From: Bacteroidaceae bacterium
GTDB taxonomy: Bacteria > Bacteroidota > Bacteroidia > Bacteroidales > Bacteroidaceae
Assembly (NCBI GenBank): GCA_016302965.1
Contig: JAEDMP010000059.1
Coordinates: 1 to 15,177 of the forward strand
DNA length: 15,177 nt
Reading direction: 5' to 3'
Position 1 is the stretch's first letter. Every line of letters starts with the position of its first letter. The position numbers were made by a program, and so were the translations under genes. The notes beneath the pieces are model-generated. The model was given only the letters and a program-made list of their open reading frames with translations. It was not told the DNA's origin and searched no databases. Positions 13,934-15,177 of this stretch are shown here, piece by piece.

Positions 13934-14719
13934 TTATTTCGGCTTCCCGGCCTTCAGCCCGCGGATGACCGCACTGGTGAATCCGGCATGTTCCATCTCG
14001 TTGAGTCCGCGGATGGTGAGTCCGCCGGGAGTGGTCACCTGGTCGATGGCAGCCTCGGGGTGCTGGCCGGTGGCCTTGAGCAGTTCTACGGCACCGGTGA
14101 TGGTCTGGAGTACAATCTTCTGGGCTACTTTGGCCTTGAATCCCAGTTCGACAGCTCCCTCAACGCTTGCCCTCACGTAGCGCATGGCGTAGGCGATGGA
14201 GCAGGAGAGTGTGGTTGCGGCGGGATAGTGGTCTTCGTCGAGCAGGATGCTCTCACCCAGTTCGTCGAAGAGCGAGACGATAGTCTTGACCTGCTCTTCG
14301 CTGGCATCAACGGGGGTGATATAGGTCATGGAAGCCTTGTAGGCGATGGCAATGTTGGGCATGGCCAGGAAGATGACCGGGGTGGAATCGCCCTTGGCCA
14401 TCCATCCCTTGATGTCGTCTGACGAGATGCCGGCAGCTACTACGACAAGCATCTGCCGCTGATAGTCCATGATGTCCTTGATGCCGAGGAGGGTTTTCTC
14501 CACGCACCAGGGTTTCACTACTACGCAGACGATATCGCTGCCCTTGACAGCCAGTTGGTTGTCGAGCGTGACACTGGCTCCGAGAGTCGAAAAATGGTCG
14601 AGTACGGGCTGGTTGTGGTCTGATACGGTGAGGTCGTCAGGACGGATGACATCACATTTCAGGATTCCCTCAGCGATGGCACCTCCCATGGCGCCGGCTC
14701 CGATGATAGCTATTTTCAT
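13934..14719 (-). CDS. proC: Pyrroline-5-carboxylate reductase
   Basis: The last enzyme of proline synthesis reduces P5C with NAD(P)H. The N-terminal Rossmann motif is IGAGAMGGAI (6-15). The middle part has VVVKPW and FLAMPNIAIAY, and the C-terminal dimer domain ends with the signature DQVTTPGGLTIRGLNEMEHAGF. Length 261 is normal. The usual SGSGPAY turn before the dimer domain is changed to SCSIAY, and the MPN loop reads MPNIAIAY where MPNTPA is common, so it is a divergent member, although the key signature is kept. The start at 14719 gives the canonical MKIAIIGAG. It lies 66 bases after argD and 40 before the XRE-cupin gene. Confidence 0.95.
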   Translation of the reverse strand: MKIAIIGAGAMGGAIAEGILKCDVIRPDDLTVSDHNQPVLDHFSTLGASVTLDNQLAVKGSDIVCVVVKPWCVEKTLLGIKDIMDYQRQMLVVVAAGISSDDIKGWMAKGDSTPVIFLAMPNIAIAYKASMTYITPVDASEEQVKTIVSLFDELGESILLDEDHYPAATTLSCSIAYAMRYVRASVEGAVELGFKAKVAQKIVLQTITGAVELLKATGQHPEAAIDQVTTPGGLTIRGLNEMEHAGFTSAVIRGLKAGKPK

Positions 14720-14785
14720 GTTGTTGTCTTTATCGTTGGATTGTTTTGACGGTGGGAATGGATTATCCCTCCTGTATGGAACTTC

Positions 14786-15177
14786 TTAATAAGCGTTCAG
14801 CACGTGGCTGAATTTCTCTACGAACTGGTCGGCCATTTCGCGGGTGAAACAGAGCGGCGGCAACAGGCGCAGGATGTTGGTAGAGGCGCAGCCGGTGAAG
14901 ACATGCTCCTCGAAGAGCAGACGCGAGCGCAGGTCTTTGTGGGGCATATCGAGTTCGATGCCGATCATGAGTCCGCGGCCTCTCACCTCCACGATGTGGG
15001 GGCACTGCTGCTGCAGTTGTTTGAGGCGTTCCATCAGGTAGTCGCCCACCTGATGCGCATTCTCCACGAGTTGCTCTTGTTCCATCACGTCGAGCACGGC
15101 CAAGGCGGCTGTACAGGCCAGGTGATTGCCGCCGAAGGTGGTGCCGAGCTGTCCGTATTCGGGCTTGAAGTCGGGCG
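14786..15177 (-). CDS. argD: Acetylornithine aminotransferase-like protein, C-terminal part (partial)
   Basis: This is the C-terminal 129 codons of a PLP-dependent class III aminotransferase; the rest lies beyond the right window edge. The visible part opens with GQLGTTFGGNHLACTAALAVLD, continuous past a TTG that could look like a start, followed by VRGRGLMIGIEL and the C-terminal NILRLLPPLCFTREMADQF. These blocks are typical of ArgD/acetylornithine or succinylornithine aminotransferases. In this operon it would make the acylated ornithine that ArgF' carbamoylates. The catalytic lysine lies upstream and cannot be seen. It ends 66 bases before proC. Confidence 0.9.
   Translation of the reverse strand, partial: PDFKPEYGQLGTTFGGNHLACTAALAVLDVMEQEQLVENAHQVGDYLMERLKQLQQQCPHIVEVRGRGLMIGIELDMPHKDLRSRLLFEEHVFTGCASTNILRLLPPLCFTREMADQFVEKFSHVLNAY

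Noticed and set aside
14786..15103. A complete short gene starting at an internal TTG
   Set aside because: The same frame stays open to the window edge and encodes the conserved GTTFGGN block upstream, so it is the C-terminal part of argD and not a short gene.

Overview
The window looks like chromosomal DNA of a Bacteroidales bacterium, most likely Prevotella or a close relative. The evidence is as follows. Start codons have A/T-rich leaders with no Shine-Dalgarno sequence. Bacteroidetes-type -7 promoter elements (TAnnTTTG) sit in front of the first gene and the queD-like gene, and upstream of oxyR. The transcarbamylase is of the Bacteroides ArgF' (acylornithine) type. Arginine and proline genes share one operon. 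No tRNA, rRNA, CRISPR array, insertion sequence or phage gene was seen, and no gene-free stretch exceeds 300 bases.

Region 1 (1-5227, + strand) is the least ordinary part. After a promoter preceded by tandem palindromic 24-bp repeats come a divergent GrpE-like protein, a lidless Hsp70, a single-pass membrane protein with a large N-terminal cytoplasmic part, and a signal-peptide-bearing protein with about seven membrane spans. No J-domain protein is encoded. The Hsp70 has His where DnaK has the conserved ATPase-site Thr199, and it lacks the usual hydrophobic interdomain linker. I read this as a possible dedicated chaperone module acting at the inner membrane. The inference rests on gene order and domain content only. 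A large hairpin followed by a short T-run separates the GrpE/Hsp70 pair from the two membrane-protein genes.

Region 2 (5237-8612) holds a secreted GH43-family glycosidase nine bases behind the membrane-protein gene. It converges with oxyR, a peroxide sensor whose two redox cysteines fall at the same positions as in E. coli. OxyR is divergent from a queD/PTPS-family gene. The 255-bp divergent region carries promoters and alternating TGATA/TATCA dyads that could be an OxyR-type operator. The queD-like protein lacks the catalytic cysteine and carries a C-terminal zinc ribbon.

Region 3 (8634-15177, - strand) is one tightly packed operon. Read in its own direction it is argD (cut by the window edge), proC, an XRE-cupin regulator, an acyl-CoA synthetase, proB, proA and argF', ending at a strong hairpin shared with queD. 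ProB, ProA and ProC make proline from glutamate, while ArgD and ArgF' belong to the acylated-ornithine arginine route. The regulator and acyl-CoA ligase in the middle have no obvious role in either pathway. The ProB is kinase-only. ArgF' has Ser at the position that, from memory, separates succinyl- from acetyl-ornithine specificity.
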